NCBI RefSeq assembly: GCF_000807275.1 | Contig: NZ_CP009056.1 | Location: forward strand, 2,628,352 to 2,692,351 | Direction: 5' to 3' | Source of the DNA: Frischella perrara | GTDB taxonomy: Bacteria > Pseudomonadota > Gammaproteobacteria > Enterobacterales > Orbaceae | Length of the DNA: 64,000 nt | Shown here: piece after piece, positions 30,001 through 38,264 of the stretch | How positions within the stretch are numbered: position 1 is the first letter of the stretch | How the letters are laid out: the number at the start of each line of letters is the position of its first letter | The notes under the pieces: model-generated | Database searches by the model: none | What the model saw: only the letters and a program-made list of their open reading frames with translations | Told to the model about the DNA's origin: nothing | Position numbers and translations under genes: made by a program

Positions 30001-31375
30001 TTATCATCTGCTTGTACTGCATTATACTTTGATAGTGATTGCGAGCATAACGAATTTCAGGTGTGAAATAAGACAAGGGATAACTGCTGACATAATCGTT
30101 GTTTTCTTGATAGAATTGTGCAAAAGTATCCCGAATTTCACTCGAATCCCACTTCTGCATCGTTTTCGCCAATTTACTTTTCGCCGTTTTCTTTTCTTCA
30201 TAGTAGATATAATTATGGCTACTGTTTCGTACTAACTTATCGTATCGCTTTAATAACTCGTTGTCATTTTCATCTTGCTTCGCCAGTCCTTCTATCACCG
30301 GTGCTAAGCGTTGCCGACGTTGTATTGATAGTTCTTCGGCTAGCCCTAACGGGTCTTCTACCACTAATGCCGTTAGCTCTGTTGTGCCATAATGGTTATC
30401 TTGCTCATAGCGACTTACCGTCAAATCTAAAGCTTGACGCACTTTTTCACCATGCAGAGAGTTAAAATGGCTGGCTGTACAAAATACCTGATTATATAAT
30501 CCGCCCAAATTAGATTTGGTTGCGTTTAACAAATCCGATAACGTTCGGGTTTTAACTGTCATCATCCCGTTACGAATATTATCAAACAAACTTTTTACGC
30601 CATCTTCGGGTACCTCTTTCCCTTTATCTTTCTTCCTTACCAATATGTTTTTACTTTCATCTTCATAGTAATCTATGACTTCTTCATCGCTACATTCAAG
30701 CTCTAACAAAAAGCGGTTTTTTGTAAAAAAATCTCTAAATAAAAAACTTCGATTTTGTTTTGATACATCCTTTGCTGTTTGCTGTGTTAAATCAACATGA
30801 CTGAAACGCTGCTCTCGCTCTGCTAGATTTTCTTTATAATAGTTGATGGTCGCTAATGTCCAGCGAATAGATGAATAAGCTACCCAAGCTTTATCATAAA
30901 CTCGGTTATCTATCGTGACAAACTGCGCCTTCACTTGATGATTGTCTGACAAACAACTAAGCGGAATATCTTTCGGTCTCGTTCCCTTAACATCTCGAAA
31001 CTCACGTAACCGAAAACCGCCTGAGTGGGTCACTTCATAAGCCATCACTTCTAGCTTACTATCATCATCGTTACCTATTCGATTACATAAAATATACACA
31101 TACCCTTCTCGGAGAGTACGATAGGCATACTGATAATCAATCCAATCGATTTCTGGCTCTCGGTCTCCCAGTGAGACCATGCCATTTGACCAATCGATTT
31201 GGGATTTAAAGGTTCGTGGAACAATTGATTTTCGTACCAAAAATAATGGAAAACCGCGCCGCTGACATGCGCCACATTGGCCACTGTCTAAGTTCATATC
31301 TTTTTCACTGGCTTCATAAACAAGCTGCGGATTATATATGTTTTCTGATTCTGCTTGATTATTTGACTCATTCAT
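27089..31375 (-). CDS. Full-length VasX-like T6SS toxin, core type B
   Basis: A 1428-residue effector with the same VasX-type N-terminus (Cys34/Cys37 knuckle, LREGYVYILC) as the type-A toxin. It has a different patch around residues 245-300 (NILVRKKDKGKEVPEDGVKS). The hydrophobic type-B core lies at about 1020-1185, and the tail has SLDEENEYYDFKNNEVKD. It is almost identical to the toxin at 32891 for most of its length, differing mainly in the tail. Its DUF4123 gene is truncated, so delivery would rely on an adaptor from another unit. Likely activity is membrane pore formation, by relation to VasX. Confidence 0.85.
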   Translation of the reverse strand: MNESNNQAESENIYNPQLVYEASEKDMNLDSGQCGACQRRGFPLFLVRKSIVPRTFKSQIDWSNGMVSLGDREPEIDWIDYQYAYRTLREGYVYILCNRIGNDDDSKLEVMAYEVTHSGGFRLREFRDVKGTRPKDIPLSCLSDNHQVKAQFVTIDNRVYDKAWVAYSSIRWTLATINYYKENLAEREQRFSHVDLTQQTAKDVSKQNRSFLFRDFFTKNRFLLELECSDEEVIDYYEDESKNILVRKKDKGKEVPEDGVKSLFDNIRNGMMTVKTRTLSDLLNATKSNLGGLYNQVFCTASHFNSLHGEKVRQALDLTVSRYEQDNHYGTTELTALVVEDPLGLAEELSIQRRQRLAPVIEGLAKQDENDNELLKRYDKLVRNSSHNYIYYEEKKTAKSKLAKTMQKWDSSEIRDTFAQFYQENNDYVSSYPLSYFTPEIRYARNHYQSIMQYKQMIKSSITQAGDNDFYLFLFYDKNQDYQKEFNEEVGDPKDFRNTIDWQEIELKTYFQSSDKLAGLNALDKIYVLDAVGETYFAEQLGISDPHTLEKSKLNHYLFCRRLSLYGLSMPKNKDNNGFGDYRSITLSEAQQTALLSYYHQSHTGKEANQVNSVMVVHFYNLSAYKDKLGDKTVADNWDKHQKRLNQASIDNFEALEKSGYQSLYQYVNESSQDYYHYLIWLWGEDKQYYQVEDGAKKEALPETLNSLFFWRNEVLPNCSDMHISFLLTVLQIFDSGSVGNIELPIQSVLWAMLFENKQSIYFYLLGDTESTVSPIADEEEFYFRQEVKDRQARQDGESLSEEQQSDGVISNETIFNAAKGTLDLSQDINTLQGREENVSVLQLLLKRWLNTSLEGVIRASRHSVRLNELMVRDHFLRVMNLFTGSQSERILQYEVKMTVRALNKYMQNMHGLMPFFFNSEMRTARGQTLQVSKNIDGIWQVENANSRSINRDKVKVSLLAFFKSAEEQQNFESLLHRTGGRPAKSAMNRLAPYIIEMSDTVYDSEDIEKLSKALSRNKRNAPRIEKLDSLAASILNGVGIYFQIQTLQNLESQLDTLNDPITKETIKYKILVNRSLIALNTMDIVANITNLATSGKLELYFSRTSSLYRYARRYKIWSKTLAWISVYDAMLSCLVAFRSYNSGNTGSGVLLVTSLLSLAVSYAMAINVLPLYGQIAAVVILACAAIIEAIYYSDGSDWDELDKWLNRSMLGNYDHKDKYPLYYLPTPICMRLSQQDFYLAVNGGICKVEADSSWYDFWNNYDLYLDLRLPDFNKKNGWFEGLIMVMSSNNQQVIILKIKHDYKRLEIVPHGSMANFKPINKQSLDEENEYYDFKNNEVKDVSNDEQQWNALMSLAAGQAVPAPTASSELESPTNDSKTGLFLIKQCVGQIKGDHEVEVSINYWPNGKQDENGQEITPYLLTYHYKKD

Positions 31376-31487
31376 CTTATTTTCTCTTCCCTACATTATT
31401 TTCGACGATATCTAGCTCTATGACATCATCCTAATTTTCTAACTGTTTTTATTTTTTATTACGCTGAATTATTCTGATAAGTGCGAC

Positions 31488-32115
31488 TTATTGCGCTTGT
31501 GATAATAACGAAAGCGCTTCCTTTCTTTGACTTAAAAGATAACCTAATTGCCCTTGTTTATGGCTATCTTCTATTACCTCTTTTATCAGTTTTGATAACT
31601 CTTCATTAGTCATTAACTGTCCATATTGTAATGAAAATAAGACATAAGCTCGCCTATCTTGATCATTGTCAAGTTGAGTAGCATGAGGATCATAAAACAA
31701 TGCCATAATACGGGATAATGCTTGTTCCGATAATGGTTTTTTCTGTTGTTCGCAAAGATCTTGCCAAGTCACAACTAAATGGTAAAGAGCAGCCTGATTC
31801 AATAAATTGAACCGTAATTTTGGATTAACAAAACGCTGCGCAAACTCTTTCTCATCCTCATAATCAATAGCATGAAATACACAACAGTCGCCATTAGTAT
31901 TAATAAAATAATAATGAGTATCGTCAGGCAAAAGTAAACCAAGATGTGATTTAGGTGCTTCATAACTGTGCCATAGCACATCAAGTGTGAAAGGTTCATA
32001 AAATGGTAAAAACCTACGCCCTAAGGCTTTTCCAGCTATTAAACCGGCATTAAGCAGCTCATCAGCTAGCGATTCCGGCGGTAAAGGACTTGCCAAAAAA
32101 CCACACACATATTGT
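31488..32115 (-). pseudogene. DUF4123 adaptor lacking its N-terminal third
   Basis: About 206 codons identical or nearly so to the C-terminal two thirds of the intact adaptors. Homology begins at the codons for QYVCGF and ends at the break at about 32115. A GTG at 32108 is the only nearby start, without a ribosome binding site. Just beyond the break is a GGGCAG/CTGCCC hairpin and the 3' flank of immunity copy 1, so vgrG and the 5' end of this gene were deleted. Confidence 0.85.
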
Positions 32116-32117
32116 AA

Positions 32118-32138
32118 GGGCAGATGAGTATCCTGCCC
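32118..32138. repeat. Alternative junction hairpin
   Basis: GGGCAG (32118-32123) and CTGCCC (32133-32138) around a 9-nt loop, at the junction of immunity copy 1 and the truncated DUF4123 gene. The loop ATGAGTATC is the same sequence that lies beside the GTCAGCATTC hairpin at the other junctions, so this looks like a rearranged version of that element. Confidence 0.7.
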
Positions 32139-32190
32139 GACACATTAAAAAAGATTATAGTAATGCTGAATTGATGGATTACTACACTTT

Positions 32191-32874
32191 TTAATCTTCA
32201 TCATCGTTTGGAGATGCCCATTGGTAAATTCCACTTATTCCTGAAACTGTCTTCAATTTATCCTTACCTATTACTCGAAAACTATGCATACCTGATAGTT
32301 TTTCACCAGTAGTGAGTTTTTCAGAATAACTAAAACGCTGATACACTGCCGGGTCTTTTACCCAATCCGGGATATTCTCCACATGATAGGTAATATACAC
32401 ATCACGAATTGTGCCCCCTCCTATACCATTTATACCATCTTTGGTCCGTTTAATAGAGTCCACCACTATCCGTCCAAAACAGAAATTAGTTTGGTTCCTA
32501 AACCCATCAAAATACTGTCGACCTAAATCGGTCAAATCATAACGGTATAGCGGTTTACCATCAGTTTCCCCCACCCATTCCTCGGTAAAAAAGCCTCGTT
32601 CAGCAAAAAAATGTAGATTTTCATTTTTTACTCGATTGTGAAAAGATATTTGTGTTTTTTCTGAAAAAGGCAAGTCTTCCCCCTCCATATGATAAGTGGT
32701 ATAAGGGTAGATAGCTCGTTTAATATCACCCACAATCATACAAATTGCTTTATTGCCTGATTGATTATTTAAGTCATAACCACGTTGAATTTTATCCTTA
32801 TATGGATACGAATCACACCCCGTTAACCCTAATACTATTAACCCCCATAATGCTATTACCCATCGTTTATTCAT
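32191..32874 (-). CDS. Probable T6SS immunity lipoprotein (copy 1)
   Basis: A 227-residue lipoprotein belonging to the only complete vgrG-DUF4123-toxin unit. LTGC lipobox with Asp at +2. The N-terminal mature segment differs (DKIQRGYDLNNQSGNKAICMIVG). It has the FRNQTNFCFG variant and the YSEKLTTGEKLSGMHSFRV loop shared with copy 2. It starts 16 nt after the toxin stop with a GGGAGCGG site and ends DDED. Its job is presumably to protect the producer and its sisters from the toxin encoded next to it. Confidence 0.84.
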   Translation of the reverse strand: MNKRWVIALWGLIVLGLTGCDSYPYKDKIQRGYDLNNQSGNKAICMIVGDIKRAIYPYTTYHMEGEDLPFSEKTQISFHNRVKNENLHFFAERGFFTEEWVGETDGKPLYRYDLTDLGRQYFDGFRNQTNFCFGRIVVDSIKRTKDGINGIGGGTIRDVYITYHVENIPDWVKDPAVYQRFSYSEKLTTGEKLSGMHSFRVIGKDKLKTVSGISGIYQWASPNDDED

Positions 32875-32890
32875 CTTTTATCCGCTCCCA

Positions 32891-35800
32891 TTAATCTTTC
32901 TTATAGTGGTAAGTTAGTAAGTACGGTGTTATTTGCTGACCATTTTCATCTTGCTTGCCATTTGGCCAATAATTAATAGTTACCTCAACTTCATGGTCAC
33001 CCCTGATTTGACCAACACACTGCTTAATTAAAAATAACCCTATCTGTGAATCATTTGTAGGGCTTTCAAGCTCTGACGAAGCTGTAGGGGCAGGTAAAGC
33101 TTGCCCAGCTGCCAGACTCATTAACGTATTCCATTGTTGTTCATCATCCATCTCTTCCGCTTCTTTATCATCGTTCACCTCTTTCTTTTCTTTTTTATCC
33201 ATACGATAATATTCGTTTTCCTTATCAAATGATTGTTTATTTATCGGCTTAAAGTTAGCCATTGATCCATGTGGAACAATTTCTAATCGTTTATAATTAT
33301 GTTTTATATTCAGAGTGATCGCTTGCCCATTTTTTAATGACATAACCATTATTGTGCCCTCAAACCATCCCTTTTTCTCATCAAAATCCGGTAAATTTAG
33401 CATTAAATAAAGGTCATAATTGTTCCAAAAATCATACCAACTTGAATCAGCTTCAACCTTACAAATACCACCATTTACCGCCAGATAAAAATCCTGCTGT
33501 GATAACCGCATGCAAATCGGTGTCGGTAAGTAATAAAGCGGATACTTGTCTTTATGGTCATAATTACCCAACATGCTGCGGTTTAACCACTTATCCAACT
33601 CATCCCAATCACTTCCATCACTATAGTAAATAGCCTCAATTATCGCCGCACATGCCAATATCACTACTGCCGCTATCTGCCCATAAAGCGGAAGCACGTT
33701 AATAGCCATCGCATAACTCACAGCCAAACTTAAAAGACTCGTTACCAATAATACACCTGACCCGGTATTTCCACTGTTATAACTCCTAAATGCCACTAGA
33801 CATGATAACATCGCATCGTAAACGCTTATCCAAGCAAGGGTCTTACTCCAAATTTTATATCGCCTAGCATATCGATAAAGACTACTCGTACGGCTAAAAT
33901 ATAATTCTAATTTCCCTGACGTTGCTAAATTAGTAATATTCGCTACTATATCCATTGTATTTAATGCTATTAAGCTTCTGTTAACAAGTATTTTATATTT
34001 GATTGTTTCTTTCGTTATTGGGTCATTTAACGTATCAAGCTGACTTTCTAAATTCTGTAGCGTTTGTATCTGGAAGTAAATCCCTACTCCATTTAATATA
34101 CTTGCTGCCAAGCTGTCGAGTTTTTCAATACGAGGCGCATTGCGTTTATTGCGCGACAATGCTTTCGACAATTTTTCTATATCTTCGCTATCGTATACGG
34201 TATCACTCATCTCTATGATATAAGGAGCAAGCCTATTCATCGCCGACTTGGCCGGGCGCCCACCAGAGCGATGCAATAATGATTCAAAATTCTGTTGCTC
34301 TTCTGCTGATTTAAAAAACGCTAACAGACTTACTTTCACTTTATCCCGGTTAATGCTTCGGCTATTAGCATTTTCTACCTGCCAAATACCGTCAATATTT
34401 TTACTAACTTGTAGTGTTTGACCTCTAGCGGTTCTCATTTCTGAATTAAAAAAGAACGGCATCAATCCATGCATATTTTGCATATATTTGTTCAAGGCTC
34501 TGACTGTCATCTTCACTTCATATTGCAAAATACGCTCACTTTGGCTCCCCGTGAATAAATTCATTACCCTTAGAAAATGGTCACGTACCATTAATTCATT
34601 CAGCCTGACGGAATGCCTTGATGCCCTTATCACCCCTTCAAGACTGGTGTTAAGCCATCTTTTCAACAGCAACTGCAATACGGAAACATTCTCTTCTCTT
34701 CCTTGTAGTGTATTTATATCTTGACTTAAATCTAGCGTTCCCTTCGCCGCATTGAAAATAGTCTCGTTCGATATTACGCCGTCGGATTGTTGCTCCTCAG
34801 AAAGCGATTCACCATCTTGCTTTGCCTGCCTATCTTTCACTTCTTGTCGGAAATAAAATTCCTCTTCATCCGCTATCGGTGATACGGTTGATTCGGTATC
34901 ACCCAATAGGTAAAAATAAATCGACTGCTTATTTTCAAACAGCATCGCCCATAGTGCGGATTGGATTGGCAATTCCATATTGCCAACACTACCACTATCA
35001 AATATTTGTAACACGGTTAATAAAAAACTAATATGCATATCAGAGCAGTTCGGCAAGACTTCATTGCGCCAGAAAAATAAGCTGTTTAATGTCTGCGGTA
35101 GCGCTTCTTTCTTCGCTCCGTCCTCCACTTGATAGTATTGTTTATCTTCTCCCCATAACCAAATCAGATAGTGATAATAATCTTGTGAGCTTTCATTTAC
35201 ATATTGATATAAAGACTGATAACCCGATTTTTCTAACGCTTCAAAATTATCTATAGATGGCTGATTCAGTCGTTTTTGATGCTTATCCCAGTTATCCGCC
35301 ACCGTTTTGTCGCCCAATTTATCTTTATAAGCACTTAAATTGTAAAAATGCACCACCATAACGCTGTTAACTTGGTTCGCTTCTTTACCGGTATGCGATT
35401 GATGATAGTATGAAAGTAAAGCTGTTTGTTGTGCCTCACTTAAAGTAATGCTTCTATAATCCCCAAAGCCATTATTATCCTTATTTTTAGGCATGGATAA
35501 ACCATACAAACTTAAACGCCGGCAAAATAAATAATGATTTAGTTTTGACTTTTCCAATGTATGGGGGTCACTTATCCCTAACTGCTCAGCAAAATACGTT
35601 TCACCCACCGCATCTAATACATAAATCTTATCTAGAGCATTTAACCCAGCAAGTTTATCGGATGATTGAAAAATAGTTTTCAGTTCAATTTCTTGCCAAT
35701 CAATAGTATTCCTAAAATCTTTTGGATCTCCAACTTCTTCGTTAAATTCTTTCTGATAATCTTGATTTTTGTCATAAAACAGAAATAGATAAAAATCATT

Positions 35801-37201
35801 GTCACCTGCTTGCGTTATTGAAGACTTAATCATCTGCTTGTACTGCATAATACTGTGGTAGTGATTGCGAGCATAACGAATTTCAGGTGTGAAATAAGAC
35901 AAGGGATAACTGCTGACATAATCGTTGTTTTCTTGATAGAATTGTGCAAAAGTATCCCGAATTTCACTCGAATCCCACTTCTGCATCGTTTTCGCCAATT
36001 TACTTTTCGCCGTTTTCTTTTCTTCATAGTAGATATAATTATGGCTACTGTTTCGTACTAACTTATCGTATCGCTTTAATAACTCGTTGTCATTTTCATC
36101 TTGCTTCGCCAGTCCTTCTATCACCGGTGCTAAGCGTTGCCGACGTTGTATTGATAGTTCCTCGGCTAATCCTAACGGGTCTTCTACCACTAATGCCGTT
36201 AGCTCTGTTGTGCCATAATTGTTATCTTGCTCATAGCGACTTACTGTCAAATCTAAAGCTTGACGCACTTTTTCACCATGCAGAGAGTTAAAATGGCTGG
36301 CTGTACAAAATACCTGATTATATAATCCGCCCAAATTAGATTTGGTTGCGTTTAACAAATCCGATAACGTTCGGGTTTTAACTGTCATCATCCCGTTACG
36401 AATATTATCAAACAAACTTTTTACGCCATCTTCTGGTACCTCTTTCCCTTTATCTTTTTTCCTTACCAATATGTTTTTACTTTCATCTTCATAGTAATCT
36501 ATGACTTCTTCATCGCTACATTCAAGCTCTAACAAAAAACGGTTTTTTGTAAAAAAATCTCTAAACAAAAAACTTCGATTTTGTTTTGATACGTCCTTTG
36601 CTGTTTGCTGTGTTAAATCAACATGACTGAAACGCTGCTCTCGCTCTGCTAGATTTTCTTTATAATAGTTGATGGTCGCTAATGTCCAGCGAATAGATGA
36701 ATAAGCTACCCAAGCTTTATCATAAACTCGGTTATCTATCGTGACGAACTGCGCCTTCACTTGATGATTGTCTGACAAACAACTAAGCGGAATATCTTTC
36801 GGTCTCGTTCCCTTAACATCTCGAAACTCACGTAACCGAAAACCGCCTGAGTGGGTCACTTCATAAGCCATCACTTCTAGCTTACTATCATCATCGTTAC
36901 CTATTCGATTACATAAAATATACACATACCCTTCTCGGAGAGTACGATAGGCATACTGATAATCAAGCCAGTTTCTTTCTGGCTCTCGGTCTCCCAGTGA
37001 GACCATGCCATTTGACCAATCGATTTGGGATTTAAAGGTTCGTGGAACAATTGATTTTCGTACCAAAAATAATGGAAAACCGCGCCGCTGACATGCGCCA
37101 CATTGGCCACTGTCTAAGTTCATATCTTTTTCACTGGCTTCATAAACAAGCTGCGGATTATATATGTTTTCTGATTCTGCTTGATTATTTGACTCATTCA
37201 T
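32891..37201 (-). CDS. Full-length VasX-like T6SS toxin, core type B (complete unit)
   Basis: A 1436-residue effector, third gene of the intact vgrG unit and so the best candidate for the toxin actually delivered. VasX-type N-terminus with Cys34/Cys37 and LREGYVYILC; helical middle; type-B hydrophobic core at about residues 1020-1185; soluble tail from about 1190. The tail is distinct: it has SFDKENEYYRMDKKEKKEVNDD, a charged insertion absent from the other copies, and a beta-rich stretch (LMLNLPDFDEKKGWFEG) shared with the type-A toxin. It is thus also mosaic. The ATG is preceded by a GAAGAGAAAATAAG leader. Pore formation is inferred from the family. Confidence 0.87.
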   Translation of the reverse strand: MNESNNQAESENIYNPQLVYEASEKDMNLDSGQCGACQRRGFPLFLVRKSIVPRTFKSQIDWSNGMVSLGDREPERNWLDYQYAYRTLREGYVYILCNRIGNDDDSKLEVMAYEVTHSGGFRLREFRDVKGTRPKDIPLSCLSDNHQVKAQFVTIDNRVYDKAWVAYSSIRWTLATINYYKENLAEREQRFSHVDLTQQTAKDVSKQNRSFLFRDFFTKNRFLLELECSDEEVIDYYEDESKNILVRKKDKGKEVPEDGVKSLFDNIRNGMMTVKTRTLSDLLNATKSNLGGLYNQVFCTASHFNSLHGEKVRQALDLTVSRYEQDNNYGTTELTALVVEDPLGLAEELSIQRRQRLAPVIEGLAKQDENDNELLKRYDKLVRNSSHNYIYYEEKKTAKSKLAKTMQKWDSSEIRDTFAQFYQENNDYVSSYPLSYFTPEIRYARNHYHSIMQYKQMIKSSITQAGDNDFYLFLFYDKNQDYQKEFNEEVGDPKDFRNTIDWQEIELKTIFQSSDKLAGLNALDKIYVLDAVGETYFAEQLGISDPHTLEKSKLNHYLFCRRLSLYGLSMPKNKDNNGFGDYRSITLSEAQQTALLSYYHQSHTGKEANQVNSVMVVHFYNLSAYKDKLGDKTVADNWDKHQKRLNQPSIDNFEALEKSGYQSLYQYVNESSQDYYHYLIWLWGEDKQYYQVEDGAKKEALPQTLNSLFFWRNEVLPNCSDMHISFLLTVLQIFDSGSVGNMELPIQSALWAMLFENKQSIYFYLLGDTESTVSPIADEEEFYFRQEVKDRQAKQDGESLSEEQQSDGVISNETIFNAAKGTLDLSQDINTLQGREENVSVLQLLLKRWLNTSLEGVIRASRHSVRLNELMVRDHFLRVMNLFTGSQSERILQYEVKMTVRALNKYMQNMHGLMPFFFNSEMRTARGQTLQVSKNIDGIWQVENANSRSINRDKVKVSLLAFFKSAEEQQNFESLLHRSGGRPAKSAMNRLAPYIIEMSDTVYDSEDIEKLSKALSRNKRNAPRIEKLDSLAASILNGVGIYFQIQTLQNLESQLDTLNDPITKETIKYKILVNRSLIALNTMDIVANITNLATSGKLELYFSRTSSLYRYARRYKIWSKTLAWISVYDAMLSCLVAFRSYNSGNTGSGVLLVTSLLSLAVSYAMAINVLPLYGQIAAVVILACAAIIEAIYYSDGSDWDELDKWLNRSMLGNYDHKDKYPLYYLPTPICMRLSQQDFYLAVNGGICKVEADSSWYDFWNNYDLYLMLNLPDFDEKKGWFEGTIMVMSLKNGQAITLNIKHNYKRLEIVPHGSMANFKPINKQSFDKENEYYRMDKKEKKEVNDDKEAEEMDDEQQWNTLMSLAAGQALPAPTASSELESPTNDSQIGLFLIKQCVGQIRGDHEVEVTINYWPNGKQDENGQQITPYLLTYHYKKD

Positions 37202-37313
37202 CTTATTTTCTCTTCCCTACATTATTTTCGACGATATCTAGCTCTATGACATCATCCTAATTTTCTAACTGTTTTTATTTTTTATTACGCTGAATTATTC
37301 TGATAAGTGCGAC

Positions 37314-38264
37314 TTATTGCGCTTGTGATAATAACGAAAGCGCTTCCTTTCTTTGACTTAAAAGATAACCTAATTGCCCTTGTTTATGGCTATCTTCTAT
37401 TACCTCTTTTATCAGTTTTGATAACTCTTCATTAGTCATTAACTGTCCATATTGTAATGAAAATAAGACATAAGCTCGCCTATCTTGATCATTGTCAAGT
37501 TGAGTAGCATGAGGATCATAAAACAATGCCATAATACGGGATAATGCTTGTTCCGATAATGGTTTTTTCTGTTGTTCGCAAAGATCTTGCCAAGTCACAA
37601 CTAAATGGTAAAGAGCAGCCTGATTCAATAAATTGAACCGTAATTTTGGATTAACAAAACGCTGCGCAAACTCTTTCTCATCCTCATAATCAATAGCATG
37701 AAATACACAACAGTCGCCATTAGTATTAATAAAATAATAATGAGTATCGTCAGGCAAAAGTAAACCAAGGTGTGATTTAGGTGCTTCATAACTGTGCCAT
37801 AGCACATCAAGTGTGAAAGGTTCATAAAATGGTAAAAACCTACGCCCTAAGGCTTTTCCAGCTATTAAACAGGCATTAAGCAACTCATCAGCTAGCGATT
37901 CCGGCGGTAAAGGACTTGCCAAAAAACCACACACATATTGCTTACTTGTTAGGTAATCTATATTAATTTGCCTCAAGGCACTAACAAAAAGTTTTTTGTT
38001 TAATTGTTCATTTGGCTCTGCAATACACACAAGTAACGGACAACTAGCTAAGCTATGCGCAAGTTCAGGCCGTTTAATAACAGCCAACAACTCGGGCGCA
38101 ATATTATCTTGTAATGCTTCATCATAAAGTGGTGATAATTCACTGACAACTGCTAATCGATCAATGAGTAAATAACGATAATGTTGTAAACTGCTCCCTT
38201 CATTAAATTGACTTTGAAGTACTTCTAACACTGCTTTCAAATTGTTAACAAATCTATTATCCAT
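37314..38264 (-). CDS. DUF4123 effector adaptor of the complete unit
   Basis: A 316-residue DUF4123 protein, expected to bind the N-terminal domain of the downstream toxin and dock it on the VgrG tip in the cytosol before secretion. It differs from the copy at 24323 by only a handful of residues (for example LNKKLF for LNQNLF and ACLIAG for AGLIAG). The start overlaps the vgrG stop by one base (TAATG). The following 111-nt leader to the toxin is also conserved in all three units. Confidence 0.88.
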   Translation of the reverse strand: MDNRFVNNLKAVLEVLQSQFNEGSSLQHYRYLLIDRLAVVSELSPLYDEALQDNIAPELLAVIKRPELAHSLASCPLLVCIAEPNEQLNKKLFVSALRQINIDYLTSKQYVCGFLASPLPPESLADELLNACLIAGKALGRRFLPFYEPFTLDVLWHSYEAPKSHLGLLLPDDTHYYFINTNGDCCVFHAIDYEDEKEFAQRFVNPKLRFNLLNQAALYHLVVTWQDLCEQQKKPLSEQALSRIMALFYDPHATQLDNDQDRRAYVLFSLQYGQLMTNEELSKLIKEVIEDSHKQGQLGYLLSQRKEALSLLSQAQ

